Assembly: GCA_003427395.1 (NCBI GenBank)
Contig: BFEA01000293.1
Span: 746,092 to 766,536 of the forward strand
Length of the DNA: 20,445 bases
From: Chara braunii
Taxonomy: Eukaryota > Streptophyta > Charophyceae > Charales > Characeae
Direction: 5' to 3'
Shown here: piece after piece, positions 1-8,382 of the stretch
How the letters are laid out: the number at the start of each line of letters is the position of its first letter
Numbering within the stretch: position 1 is the stretch's first letter
The notes under the pieces: generated by a model
Told to the model about the DNA's origin: nothing
The model's database searches: none
The model's input: only the letters and a program-made list of their open reading frames with translations
Translations under genes and position numbers: made by a program

Positions 1-70
1 AGAGATTCTAAATCGGAATCCTCAGGAGTCAGTTTCGTGTAGACTGATGGCATCAAAGAACTTAGTAGAA

Positions 71-137
<67 letters not shown>

Positions 138-162
138 CTAAATCGGAATCCTCAGGAGTCAG
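1..162. repeat. GA microsatellite flanked by a 32-bp direct repeat
   Basis: A (GA)n tract of about 31 dinucleotides fills roughly 74-135. The same 32-base segment, beginning AGAGATTCTAAATCGG, occurs at 1-32 and again at 131-162, just after the tract. The two copies look identical and then diverge (TTTCGTG after the first, GAGCAGG after the second). This suggests duplication of a unit that ended in the microsatellite, or slippage or unequal exchange around it. No coding content is seen. Confidence 0.9.
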
Positions 163-624
163 GAGCAGGTATGAAAACGGTGTCTACTGCAGGAAGCAGC
201 AGTAGAGGATTGCCACGCGGGTATAGTTTACCCGGTGGAATTCATTACTGCATGGCACAAATGAGTAGAAGCATGATATTAAAGTTGAATTCGTTAATGA
301 TTGGCAGAGCCCACAGAGACTGAACTATGTTTTTTGAGACTGTCATGGGTACATGTAGACACCTGCAGCCTTGATGACACGTGCAGTACATACTACAAAT
401 TCTATCGCCCAGCCCCTCCTGCCTGACCTTATCTTCTGACGCAGTCTGGGCTACTGTTGGTGGTGCCGCCCCATGTTAACTTCATCATGGCCCTTCTTAT
501 TACACATTAAGTTTGCTCCAAGGGCACATGATCTGATCTGATCCCCATTACTGATTGACCTTGGCTTGTGAGGCAGTCTGTGTCAGTCACGCTGGCATTC
601 TGAAGTGGTAGCTTCACAATGTGA
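163..624. other. Intergenic stretch with one faint duplication
   Basis: No gene is recognisable. A weak direct duplication is visible: the segment at 422-448 (TGACCTT, then GCAGTCTG) resembles 552-578 (TGACCTT, then GGCAGTCTG), about 130 bp apart. A short GATCT/GATCC run sits near 530-545. Nothing else stands out. Confidence 0.4.
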
Positions 625-737
625 GCTACCGTCTTCCCCCGAACACAACGCACCCGTATTTTGGCTGTATCTGGCCGGAAATATAGCTTGTATACATTCG
701 TTTTTAGGGTGCATTATGTTCGGGGTAAGACGGTAGC
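625..737. repeat. Inverted repeat, 31-bp arms, 51-nt loop
   Basis: The arm at 625-655 (starts GCTACCGTCTTCC) is the reverse complement of 707-737 (ends AAGACGGTAGC), with 28 of 31 positions matching. The spacer at 656-706 shows no further structure. A second, longer inverted repeat begins 24 bp downstream, so the two may belong to the same foldback or MITE-like unit. No transposase or obvious target-site duplication was found. Confidence 0.8.
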
Positions 738-761
738 CATATCTCATAAACTGGAACAAGT

Positions 762-900
762 TCTCATTTTGCACATTTGGAGAGTAGTGGAGCGAGGCCC
801 ATTCAGATCAGAAAATGACAAAAAAGAGAAAAAGGAACGCGACTCCACCAAAAGGAACGGAGGCCCTCGCTCCACTACTCTCCAAATGTGCAGAATGAGA
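762..900. repeat. Long inverted repeat, 36-bp arms, 67-nt loop
   Basis: The arm at 762-797 (starts TCTCATTTTGCACATTTGG) matches the reverse complement of 865-900 (ends CAAATGTGCAGAATGAGA) at 35 of 36 positions. A transcript from either strand would fold into a near-perfect 36-bp hairpin, within the size range of plant miRNA or siRNA precursors. The right arm is also part of the 183-bp tandem repeat that follows, and weaker versions of both arms recur in the next unit, for example 964-984 against about 1045-1065. It could be a foldback element or a small-RNA source; the sequence alone does not decide. Confidence 0.85.
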
Positions 901-1319
901 CTGAATCCTCTGCTAGAACGTGGAAAGATACATTACCATATTTTTTTGTCTTTTCTGCATGTTGAGGGTAATGGAGTGAGGCCCATTCAGATCAGAAAAC
1001 GACAAAAAAGAGAAAACGAATGCGGCTCCACCAAAACGAACTGTGGGTCTTGCTCCACTACTCTCCAAGTGTGCAACATGAGATTGAATCCTCCGCTAGA
1101 ACATGGAAAGGTACAGTGCCATATTTTTTGTCTTTTCTGCATCTTGTGGATATGTGAGCGTGACCGATTCAGATCGGAAAACGACAAAAAAGAGAGAAAC
1201 GAACATGGCTCCAGCAAAAAGAACTGACGGCCTTGCTCTATTACTCTCCAAGTGTGCAAAATGAGGCTGAGTCCTCCGTTAGAACATGGAAACATACATT
1301 GCCATATTTTTCTCTTTCC
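785..1319. repeat. Diverged ~183-bp tandem repeat, three units
   Basis: A marker beginning ATTCAGATC(A/G)GAAAA recurs at 801, 985 and 1167, giving periods of 184 and 182 bp. Each unit then carries AAAAAAGAGA, a CTCCA..AAAA segment, a T(T/C)ACTCTCCAA block, an AATCCTC or AGTCCTC segment, and CCATATTTTT near the end. An open frame runs through much of it on the + strand (a 188-residue reading from 661). However, the periods are not both multiples of three and the third unit is read in another frame, so I treat it as non-coding repeat rather than a gene. Confidence 0.85.
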
Positions 1320-1931
1320 TGCATTCGGCCGGGGGGGCGGGCGGCGAACCTCTCATGACCGAGGCAGGCCTCTGGACACTTCCCGACGGTGCCCTCCTTC
1401 GACACGTGCACTCTGCTCCGCAGAGACTGGTTCCTTCTAGCCGTCAAAAAAATCTGTGAACCGGTCTGTCGTTCCCACGGGACAGCGCCCCCCGGGACCT
1501 CTTGCGTTCCAGCAATTTTTGTCGGGCCCGGAGGGGCCATCAGCTGAGGACCGGTTTATGCTTTAGAGGGTATATAGATTGTCAAGAAGTTGGGGGAGTA
1601 ATTGGAGAATGGAGATGGTGGCGAGATGAGGGGGTATTTGACATTGGTCTTTGCTGGTGTACATCTTCTTCTTCTTCTTCCATTCTCTTTTCAAGTCCTT
1701 TCATTTCAGTTGCAATCGAATGGCATTGTCTTTCTTTGAGTTATTTCACTGTACGATAGCCAGGATCGTAAACATGTATTTAACATCAGTCGAAAAGTGT
1801 GTACTGTTTATGAAGTGTTTGAGGCACTGAGTGTTGTGCTCAGGCGGGATTTTTAACCTTAGAGCTGGCCTAAGTGGACAGTAAGTATCAGTTGTTCCTT
1901 TTTTTTAAAAGCAAAACCAACTCTGTTGTAA
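1320..1931. other. No recognised gene; GC-rich patch then AT-rich DNA
   Basis: Positions 1325-1545 are GC-rich, with a G-run at about 1330-1337. The sequence then turns AT/GT-rich, with a short (TTC)n run near 1664-1680. Open frames here are short and have no recognisable domain. Confidence 0.4.
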
Positions 1932-2520
1932 AAGCTGGAAACCAGACCCAGTGTCCCTTATAACAAGACCCACTCTACGCTTCCTTCCATTTTGGCTGAA
2001 GGACCCTGAGACAACGGCATTGATTGCTTCCTTCCATGGAAGGATTTACGACCTCTCTACCCTTGCAATGATGTCCTTCTTAGTAGTTCTTACTAACTGC
2101 TGTCAGCCCCCCATGATGCCTAAACTTGGTTTGTGTTTTGGCAGCTTACTTTACCGTCGAATGTAGAGTGAGCCTATGTCAATGATTGTTTCCCTTTGGG
2201 AAGGAGTGACCGTTGCTCCCACTAAGGCCTAATCCTTCTCAGGCCGCTTCTGTGCTCTGCCAAACTTAACATTAATGGCCAGGCCTCTTTTTTCTGTTTT
2301 TTTTAATAACTGGAAACCATTTCCAGTGTCCCTCACATCAGGTATGCCCCCATTGATGGGATGGATGGCATTACACAGCAAGTGAGAAGAGACGACGCTG
2401 TTGTACTGCTGCGCCTTCGCTCCGCAGGACAGCACACCATAGCACAACACAGAAATGGTCAAGGGACCCTGGGACAGCGGCATTGATTGCTTCTTGTAGA
2501 AGGAATGATGTACTACCGGT
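1932..2520. repeat. Dispersed direct repeats carrying a variable hairpin
   Basis: A CTGGAAACCA...CAGTGTCCCT segment occurs at about 1935 and again at about 2311. Downstream of each, GGACCCTG(A/G)GACA(A/G)CGGCATTGATTGCTTC recurs (about 2001-2030 and 2463-2493, written here with ambiguity). A third, shorter relative with TCAATGATTGTTTCCC lies at 2179-2194. Directly after the ATTG(C/T)TT motif each copy forms a hairpin with different arms: TCCTTCCA/TGGAAGGA at 2029-2044, TTCCC-TTT-GGGAA at 2190-2202, and CTTCT-TGT-AGAAG at 2490-2502. The arms differ but stay complementary. No protein is recognised. Confidence 0.65.
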
Positions 2521-2541
2521 TCTGGTCTTTCTGGTCTTTCG

Positions 2542-2600
2542 CCTAGTCTATTCTATGGAAAAATCAATCTTCCTAGTCTGTTCATGGAAAAAACAATCTT
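2542..2600. repeat. Two tandem copies of a ~30-bp unit
   Basis: The unit starts CCTAGTCT, followed by ATGGAAAAA and CAATCTT. It occurs at 2542-2571 and 2572-2600 with a few substitutions and a 1-bp length difference. It is preceded by two copies of TCTGGTCTTT. Confidence 0.8.
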
Positions 2601-3379
2601 CCTCCCTCTTCTGAATACAACAACCAGCTGATCACCACGGGATCTAAATCTTGCGGGTCCTTCTCAGACCACAGTTGTGAAAGTTGCTCTACCAAAAGAG
2701 AATTGGCTGTTGTCTGGCGGTCTATTTTCTTTCCGCCCGCCCTCCGTCTGCTACAGCTGGCTCTCATGTCCATATGGGATCTTGTGCTTCTTGTGGACGA
2801 CTGTCTTGTCTTGCCATTGCGGGCTCTTGAGTTATGTCAATCCTTCCATTTGATGTAAGTTCCAATCCACAGGGCTAGCAAACGGCAAGGTGGCACCGAT
2901 TCAAGTACCAGTTTTTTTTTATTATATATATGTGTCCATTGCTGCCTCCCAACGGAAAATACTCTCCTCGCTCTTCCCAGTGTATGTCCAAGGGACCTTA
3001 ACTTTCATTTTCTTTCTTCGCTCCACCCCTGCAGACTTGTCTCCCTCTTTCTTTCCATCATCCTGTGACACCCTAACCTCACGCCCAACGTGACTTCCTG
3101 ATCAGAGTGGTAGCGGATCTGGAAGTAGCAAGAAAGGGGGTGTGCCAACGATTTTAGGAAGAAGGGCGCGGAGTCCCAGGTCGGAACTTGGATCTCCGAT
3201 GCCAATGTTCTAAGGATAAGGATGCAAGATGTTTGGGGGAGAGAGGGATTTTTTGAATTTTCGGCGCAGCCGGTTGTTAGCCTCGGCGGTCGATACGTGC
3301 AATTGTGGTCGACAACAAATGTCGAATTTCTATGCTACACGCCCATGTTGTTGTGGTCATTCCTATCCATGCAGATTGA
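2601..3379. other. No recognised gene
   Basis: Only short open frames with no domain similarity are present. The segment beginning TGTGACACCC at about 3063 resembles the 5' ends of some plant LTRs, but I found no second copy, primer-binding site or matching 3' end. It is recorded only as unassigned sequence. Confidence 0.4.
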
Positions 3380-3386
3380 TACTTGT

Positions 3387-3412
3387 GGTGCCGGGCGCAT
3401 CAGTCCGGCACC
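3387..3412. repeat. Perfect 8-bp stem-loop
   Basis: GGTGCCGG (3387-3394) pairs with CCGGCACC (3405-3412) around the loop GCGCATCAGT. Pairing can extend outward as GTG/CAC with a small bulge. A second hairpin, GGCCG-CTC-CGGCC, lies at 3498-3510. Confidence 0.7.
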
Positions 3413-3588
3413 GCACGCGGCAGCGCGGGACCCTCTCGGCCGCGTCACGCAGGAGTTGGACCAACCTCGTCACGAACGCGCAAATGGAGCTTCCTTAGGC
3501 CGCTCCGGCCGAGTGCGCCAGCCATACCTCTCGCGAGCCCCTACGACAGGATGGGGCCTACGCGAGGCACAACTTACCTCCACCTTAC

Positions 3589-3634
3589 GGGAGNTGTCAC
3601 CTCCCNTCGGTGGGCGTATCCNCGNCGAGCTACN
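3589..3634. other. Cluster of five ambiguous bases in GC-rich DNA
   Basis: Single Ns occur at 3594, 3606, 3622, 3625 and 3634. The first lies next to a potential hairpin, GGGAG (3589-3593) with CTCCC (3601-3605). Isolated Ns are base ambiguities rather than scaffold gaps. They suggest mixed repeat copies, heterozygosity or difficult sequencing at this spot. Confidence 0.8.
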
Positions 3635-3857
3635 AGTCCACAGTACGAAAGTTACTCGGTTGCAATCGCAGAGGTGGACCAGCCGAGGGCGTTTCTCGTT
3701 CGCTGTAGCATAGGGGGTACGCGCGGTAATACGCCTATCGGACCCGCACGCGAACCGACATCTACGGGTGCTGAAGTCCCAAGCGCGGCCCGACGTCGGT
3801 CGACTAGGACGCATCCCACACACCACGCGCACACCACTTTACGAACACAAAAATATA

Positions 3858-3879
3858 ACACACACACACACACACACAC
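3858..3879. repeat. (CA)11 microsatellite
   Basis: A short pure CA run follows an ACAC-rich approach. All reading frames across it are low complexity. Confidence 0.9.
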
Positions 3880-3983
3880 GAAACGACGCAACACAAACAA
3901 CGCGACAACGCTCTTAGCCCCTCAGTAACCAACCCATAACTTTCCAATGCGGAAATCAAATAGGTGTCGCGAGCGAGACTTGG

Positions 3984-3990
3984 TATAAAA
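3984..3990 (+). promoter_or_regulatory. TATA-like box
   Basis: TATAAAA sits in a GC-rich context (TTGG before it, CCGCGCGG after it), which makes it stand out from background A/T runs. If this block is a retroelement, it could be the LTR promoter of a + strand transcript starting near 4015-4020. No other promoter element is recognised, so this is a candidate only. Confidence 0.3.
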
Positions 3991-4083
3991 CCGCGCGGAC
4001 GCAGGGCTAACTCATACCGACTCGCAATGCAAACGTACGCAAGCAGTCGCAATGATGGCGTACTATATTGTGCCTATAATCGT

Positions 4084-4159
4084 GCGGCCCTCGTTAATCT
4101 CGAGGGTCGCATTCGACACTCAAGTGTCGGCTGACACGCGCCTTGAGGGTTAATCTCTC
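4084..4159. repeat. Stem-loops with a repeated TTAATCT loop
   Basis: GCGGCCCTCG (4084-4093) pairs with CGAGGGTCGC (4101-4110) over ten positions, one of them a G·T pair, around the loop TTAATCT. Next to it, CGACACT (4114-4120) and AGTGTCG (4123-4129) form a perfect 7-bp palindrome with a 2-nt loop. TTAATCT recurs at 4150-4156, where the flanks GAG (4145-4147) and CTC (4157-4159) can pair only weakly. Confidence 0.65.
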
Positions 4160-4933
4160 GACGTTGGACAACCGCCATGCGCGGTTGAAGACCACACACC
4201 CTCTTCTGCACTCTGTGCATAGCGGGTGGTACACAGGTCCATACCTGTGGTGGCAGTTGTTTCTTGCGGCCCTGGGGGTAAGTCCTACTCCGGGCCTGGG
4301 CAAAAGTCAAGGGGTTTGACTTTGACGACTGCCACGGACTACAATGTCCAACTATAAAAATACTAAAGAGCAAAGGATAACACGGGGGTCTCCCTTTTCT
4401 CTCAAGCCATAATCTGGCTAACCCCTGCGCACGATCTCAGTAAGTCGCGCGCTTACCCAAGGCACTTATAAGTGTATGTATACAAGGCTTATTTATATAG
4501 GACGATCACTTCTCACAGTCACAGTGGGACTCCTCTCAGTCATATATGTACGTAATCGCAGGCAGTCACATCCAGAAGCCGAACCACAACCATACCTGCA
4601 ATCACATCAAAGATCCATCCAGAAGTCCACGCACTACACGGGGTCAACTTCAACCATTCCTTGCACTCATACCCCTCGCTTTAGCCATACAAGCCTCACT
4701 CGTGCAACTCTTAAATAAATACTCAGTACTTTTGTTGGATGGCCATTCAGTAAAGTCCGGGTGAAAACACAACAAAACAGTTCAATCACAAGGCTAAAGC
4801 CTTTAGGTTGAGTGGCAGGAGTGAATTGGAGTTGAATCGTAAACCGACGAATCGACAACCGATCTGTTATCAGTGATAACAAAAGATGATCCTTGTGGAT
4901 CAAGCTGAAGCTAGTCCAAGTCCTGAATCAAAC
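4160..4933. other. No recognised gene
   Basis: Several short open frames exist on both strands, all without recognisable domains. A TATAAAAA motif near 4346 and an AATAAATA motif near 4713 could be promoter-like and polyadenylation-like signals, but nothing ties them to a transcript. Confidence 0.35.
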
Positions 4934-4962
4934 GGTCCAGAGGACCTGTAACACATGACAGG
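4934..4962. repeat. Two adjacent small hairpins
   Basis: GGTCC-AGA-GGACC occupies 4934-4946. It overlaps a second stem, CCTGT (4945-4949) with ACAGG (4958-4962), around an 8-nt loop. Both stems are perfect. Confidence 0.55.
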
Positions 4963-5141
4963 CCAATCCCCAAGCTAAATCATCACCATATGGGGGATGA
5001 ACCTCCATAGCACACTCTCACTCAAAGTTATCTGCCAACTAAGTCTAAGCCTACCTTTAAGCCAGTGCCCAAAGCAAAGGTAGACAAATGGCAGAATCTC
5101 CCCTATTCAGGGTGGATTGCCAGAATCGCTACCTGACAAAA

Positions 5142-5560
5142 TATAATCTAACTCCTCTAAATCGAGAAAATTTCGGTAGGGCTTCCTGTAGGAAAAGTGA
5201 CTTTTCAGAATTTGTATCAGCCCGAATACGAAAACAAAAATAGTCTTTGACTTTCCAAAGTCCAATTTTTGTCTAACTCCCTGAATTAGCAAAAATTTGG
5301 ACAGCACTCACTTTAGAAAAGGAGACTTTCCCAAATTTTAGTAAGTCTTGATCTTTAGACAAGTTGAACTTTGAAAAGTCAAGAATTTGACTAACTCCTT
5401 GGATTTGCTGAAATTTCGGCAGCGCTTCCCGTAGATAAAGTAGCTTACCAAAATTTATACAAAACCAAGTATAACGAAAGATCTCAGAAAATGCAAGAAT
5501 CGATCTAAGTAAAAAAAGCTTAGCTCAGAAAATGCAGAAATTGAAACTAACTCCTATCGC
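5142..5560 (+). repeat. Diverged tandem repeat, three units of ~118-156 bp
   Basis: The anchor CTAACTCC recurs at 5148, 5273, 5391 and 5547. Inside the units a second motif recurs: TTTCGGTAGGGCTTCCTGTAG (5171), TTTGGACAGCACTCAC (5297) and TTTCGGCAGCGCTTCCCGTAG (5414), with a relative, TTCCGGCAGAGCTCCCGC, far downstream at 6864. Each unit then has small hairpins, for example GAAAAG-TGA-CTTTTC (5192-5206) and GACTTT-CC-AAAGTC (5249-5262). From memory, similar CGGCAG(A/C)G..TCCC motifs occur in untranslated regions of some plant LTR retrotransposons; I could not check this. The third unit is longer and carries an internal duplication of CTCAGAAAATGCA (about 5493 and 5525). Confidence 0.75.
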
Positions 5561-5588
5561 TCTAGCATGTGGCGAGCCTCTAAAGCGA

Positions 5589-5620
5589 CTACTTGTCAAC
5601 CTGAAACTCAAACCAAGTAG
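5589..5620. repeat. Perfect 7-bp stem-loop upstream of the hairpin array
   Basis: CTACTTG (5589-5595) pairs with CAAGTAG (5614-5620) around an 18-nt loop. It lacks the ATCTTA core, so it is listed apart from the array that starts 135 bp later. Confidence 0.55.
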
Positions 5621-5754
5621 TAGCCTCACTCAGCCATATGCAATACCAAACCACAAAGGTAAGTACTCTCATCAGCCCCAAATCAACTTAACAAACAATA
5701 GTTTGTAGCCTTTCAATGCTTTATTCCCTTATACCCAGCTTACATAGGGCATAA

Positions 5755-6569
5755 AGTCAAGCCGTCCAATCTTATGGAACCTGCTTGACTCGGCCATTGA
5801 GTATACACGAACGAGTTGCACAACTACTTCTCTCTTCCTTTTGGGCATATGACTAAGCCGTTCATCTTAGAACAAGGCTCAGCCGCCCCGAACTGTTTAA
5901 TATCCAAATTATATATACCTCTCTGAGCTTGGTGTTCAAAAGTTGGGCATAGGACTGAGCCGTTCATCTTAGAACAAGGCCCAGCCTGCCCAGGGTTACC
6001 TTCAATTATACTCTTAGTTATAATCTCTTCACTTTATGATAAGCTATAGCTAGGTCGTCCAATCTTATGGAACCCATGCCCAACTAGCCTGTTCATAAAT
6101 AAATATAGCCAAAATTTAACCTTTTGGGTTCCAGCATGTGCGAGGCTTTGGGCCAGACCGTCCAATTTTATGGAACATATCTGGTCCTCTGCCAGGTTCG
6201 TTTCTCTCTGATCCCACTGTGTGCGGCATGAGTCCAAGGTCGTCCAATCTTATGGACATGCCCTGCCCTCAACGAGAATTACTCCCTCAGAATGAAACAG
6301 GAAGGGGCTGAGCCGTCCAATCTTATGGACTTGCTCAGACCTCCTCGACCAACAACAAAAGAAACAAACCAAAACCCGAGCCAAACATGGCAACCAAAGC
6401 CCTCCAATCTTATGGTACATGTTTGGCCCCTGAAAAGTCAGCCGCAGTCAAACCCTCACAATTCAGAGCAATCAGACCGTCCAATCTTATGGAACTGGTC
6501 TGACTCTCCATGCAATTCAAAAATAAACACAGCGGTCAGGCCGTCCAATCTTATGGAACTGGTCTGACC
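5755..6569 (+). repeat. Array of ten nested stem-loops with a conserved ATCTTA loop
   Basis: Ten units, with hexaloops at 5769, 5864, 5966, 6062, 6165 (ATTTTA), 6247, 6320, 6407, 6484 and 6548. Spacing is 64-103 bp. The inner stem is TCCA/TGGA in eight units (TCCA/TGGT at 6403-6416) and GTTC/GAAC in units 2 and 3. The outer arms vary but pair: AGTCAAGC/GCTTGACT (5755, 5783); CTAAGCC/GGCTCAG (5853, 5876, one mismatch); CTGAGCC/GGCCCAG (5955, 5978, one mismatch); GCTAG/CTAGC (6049, 6084); GGCCAGA/TCTGGTC (6151, 6180, one G·T); GGCATG/CATGCC (6225, 6257); CTGAGC/GCTCAG (6308, 6333); GCCAAACATG/CATGTTTGGC (6380, 6418); TCAGACC/GGTCTGA (6472, 6497); GGTCAGGCC/GGTCTGACC (6534, 6561, one G·T). The spacers between units show no obvious similarity. 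Function is unknown. Confidence 0.9.
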
Positions 6570-8061
6570 CCATAGGACTCTGTTAGCCTTAGGCGAAACC
6601 ACCTCTCACCCACCCTTCCCCCATCTGCACCCCTTTGTGTTCACAATCTGCGTTCAGGCAATCATCAAACTGAAACTGCGATTGCATACACAGTCCTTTA
6701 CTTAGTCTGACTTGTCCTGCCAGCCAACTTAAGTCAAAATAAGGGTGCACGCAGTACGCTCAGTCAACGCATAGAGAGAAGTACACGTATGGGTTATAAT
6801 TGGGTTTATAGAGGGAAGGCAACAATTACCTTTCAATTCCCTGCCTCCAGAACTCCTCTTGAGTTCCGGCAGAGCTCCCGCAATCGGTGGATTGACTCCC
6901 CACAGAGTCTTGCTGCGGTCCTACGGGTTGCAATCCCGCCTGCCGCCTTCCTCTTAGATCAGGACTAGACTTAGATTTAGAAGGGCAGAAGCAGACGCAT
7001 TAAGTCTCTCAGATACAAGAGGGGTGCACTCAGACTCGCAGGAGAGGGCATTTCATCCTTCAGTTGCCTGAGGGCCCCGCAATGATGGCCAGAACGCACC
7101 GCAACTTGGTCAAACCGAAGCCACACTGCTGAAGTCAACCCTCTGTCGACCCCCTAATTCACAGCAATAACCCCCCTTCTCAAACCTAGTCCCTTCTCTA
7201 AATTCCAATACCCCTTCTTCGCACAGTTTCGCCACACTACACCTTCAAGGCCCGGAAGGAGCTCCCAATCTGTCAGTTTTTGCAATTAGTACAGCGATAC
7301 GCTACACGCTTGACACACCCGCGATTCCCCCCCCTCATCGTCACTTAGTCACTTCCCCAGATTGTAGTCACTATGCGCCCCCCCCTCCATGCTCGGCAGA
7401 ACAAGGCCCCGTATCGGTCAAACGCCAAATCTGCAGCTCGGTGGCTGTCCTGCTGCCACTCCGCTCATCAGGTCGAGTGCTACCTTCGCCAACAACCGTC
7501 TTCAGATCCCGCATGGCCCCTCTACGGCTTCGATGTCGGTCATATCCAGCATTACCCTGCTTCGCTTATGATGCCCTGCATTCACTTCCCTTGCATCGGT
7601 CGTTCGGCCCCCGGGGCCAACTCTAACGGTTGGGCGCGGACGGGTTCTCTCTCTCTCTCTCCCTGTGCGCTCGTCTGCTGCAGAAGGTGGCGCCCCGTCT
7701 GAACATGTACCAGGAAGGAGAAGCGATGAATGGACCTTCCACTAGAATGCGGGGAGATACACGGCCTCCCGGCTATGCATGCGGAGGAGTAGAAATGGGC
7801 TATTCCGTCATCAGATCGAGCAAACTGCCATTGGATGAACCTTTCGCACGAACACGGGCATGTACACCGCTGTCCAGCCACATGCGCAAGGAGTGGGTGA
7901 GGAGCTGCCTCCATCGAAGGGTTGGGTGGCGCCTCTACACACAGGTGAGTCTTCAACACTCGGGAACGAGCTTCTCTCCGTCCGCTTCTGTCAAGCGGCT
8001 CCCTTCACGCCTTCGCTTTCGCTAGCCCGAGCAACTTCGAATGAACCTGCCTCTGAACAAC
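6570..8061. other. No supported gene; C-rich segment with short open frames
   Basis: From about 7130 the + strand is pyrimidine-rich, with few purine runs. Overlapping open frames of 60-131 residues occur at 7373-8025, but their composition is Ser/Pro/Arg/Leu-rich as expected from C-rich DNA. Codon frames overlap with no preferred one and no domain is recognisable. A splice-donor-like CAG/GTGAGT occurs at about 7943-7951, so a hidden exon ending there cannot be excluded. The CGGCAG-type motif at 6864-6881 links this segment to the tandem repeat at 5142-5560. Confidence 0.4.
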
Positions 8062-8094
8062 GGCAGTATACACTGCCACCCTTCAACCTGAAGG
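8062..8094. repeat. Two consecutive perfect 6-bp hairpins
   Basis: GGCAGT-ATAC-ACTGCC occupies 8062-8077 and CCTTCA-ACC-TGAAGG occupies 8080-8094, with only two bases between them. Both are perfect with tight loops. A palindrome, AATCCCGGGATT, follows at 8182-8193. Confidence 0.65.
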
Positions 8095-8382
8095 CCTCGA
8101 CGCAACCCCTTTCCTCACTAACTTACGATCCATTGACTCCCCTCTTCATCTAACCATCCCATCCAATTCGCCAGGGGCCAAAATCCCGGGATTGCCCTTT
8201 CCCCCGCCCAAATCCGTCCCCCAACGGATGAGTTATGCCCCATCTCCGCTCCTGCTTCCTTCCACCATGGCCCCGCGCACCTCCCTTACTAACTAGCTCC
8301 TAATCTACTAACCATTTCACTGATCTAACAATTTCAACAAGCTCGCATTATCAATAAACCCCGATGTTGGCTCTTGCCTTGT

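Noticed and set aside
661-1227. 188-residue open frame as a repeat protein gene
   Set aside because: It starts at TTG, lies on a tandem repeat whose periods do not hold frame, and the third unit is read in a different frame.
3063-3130. TGTGACACCC as the start of an LTR
   Set aside because: No second copy, terminal CA, primer-binding site or target duplication could be found.
5755-6569. CRISPR-like array (short repeated core with unrelated spacers)
   Set aside because: The repeat is only about 14-18 bases, the spacing varies from 64 to 103 bp, the flanking arms change and pair with each other, and the setting is a eukaryotic repeat region without cas genes.
8280-8330. TACTAAC-type motifs as intron branch points
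   Set aside because: Several occur in a C/A-rich stretch with no matching exons, donors or acceptors that preserve a frame.
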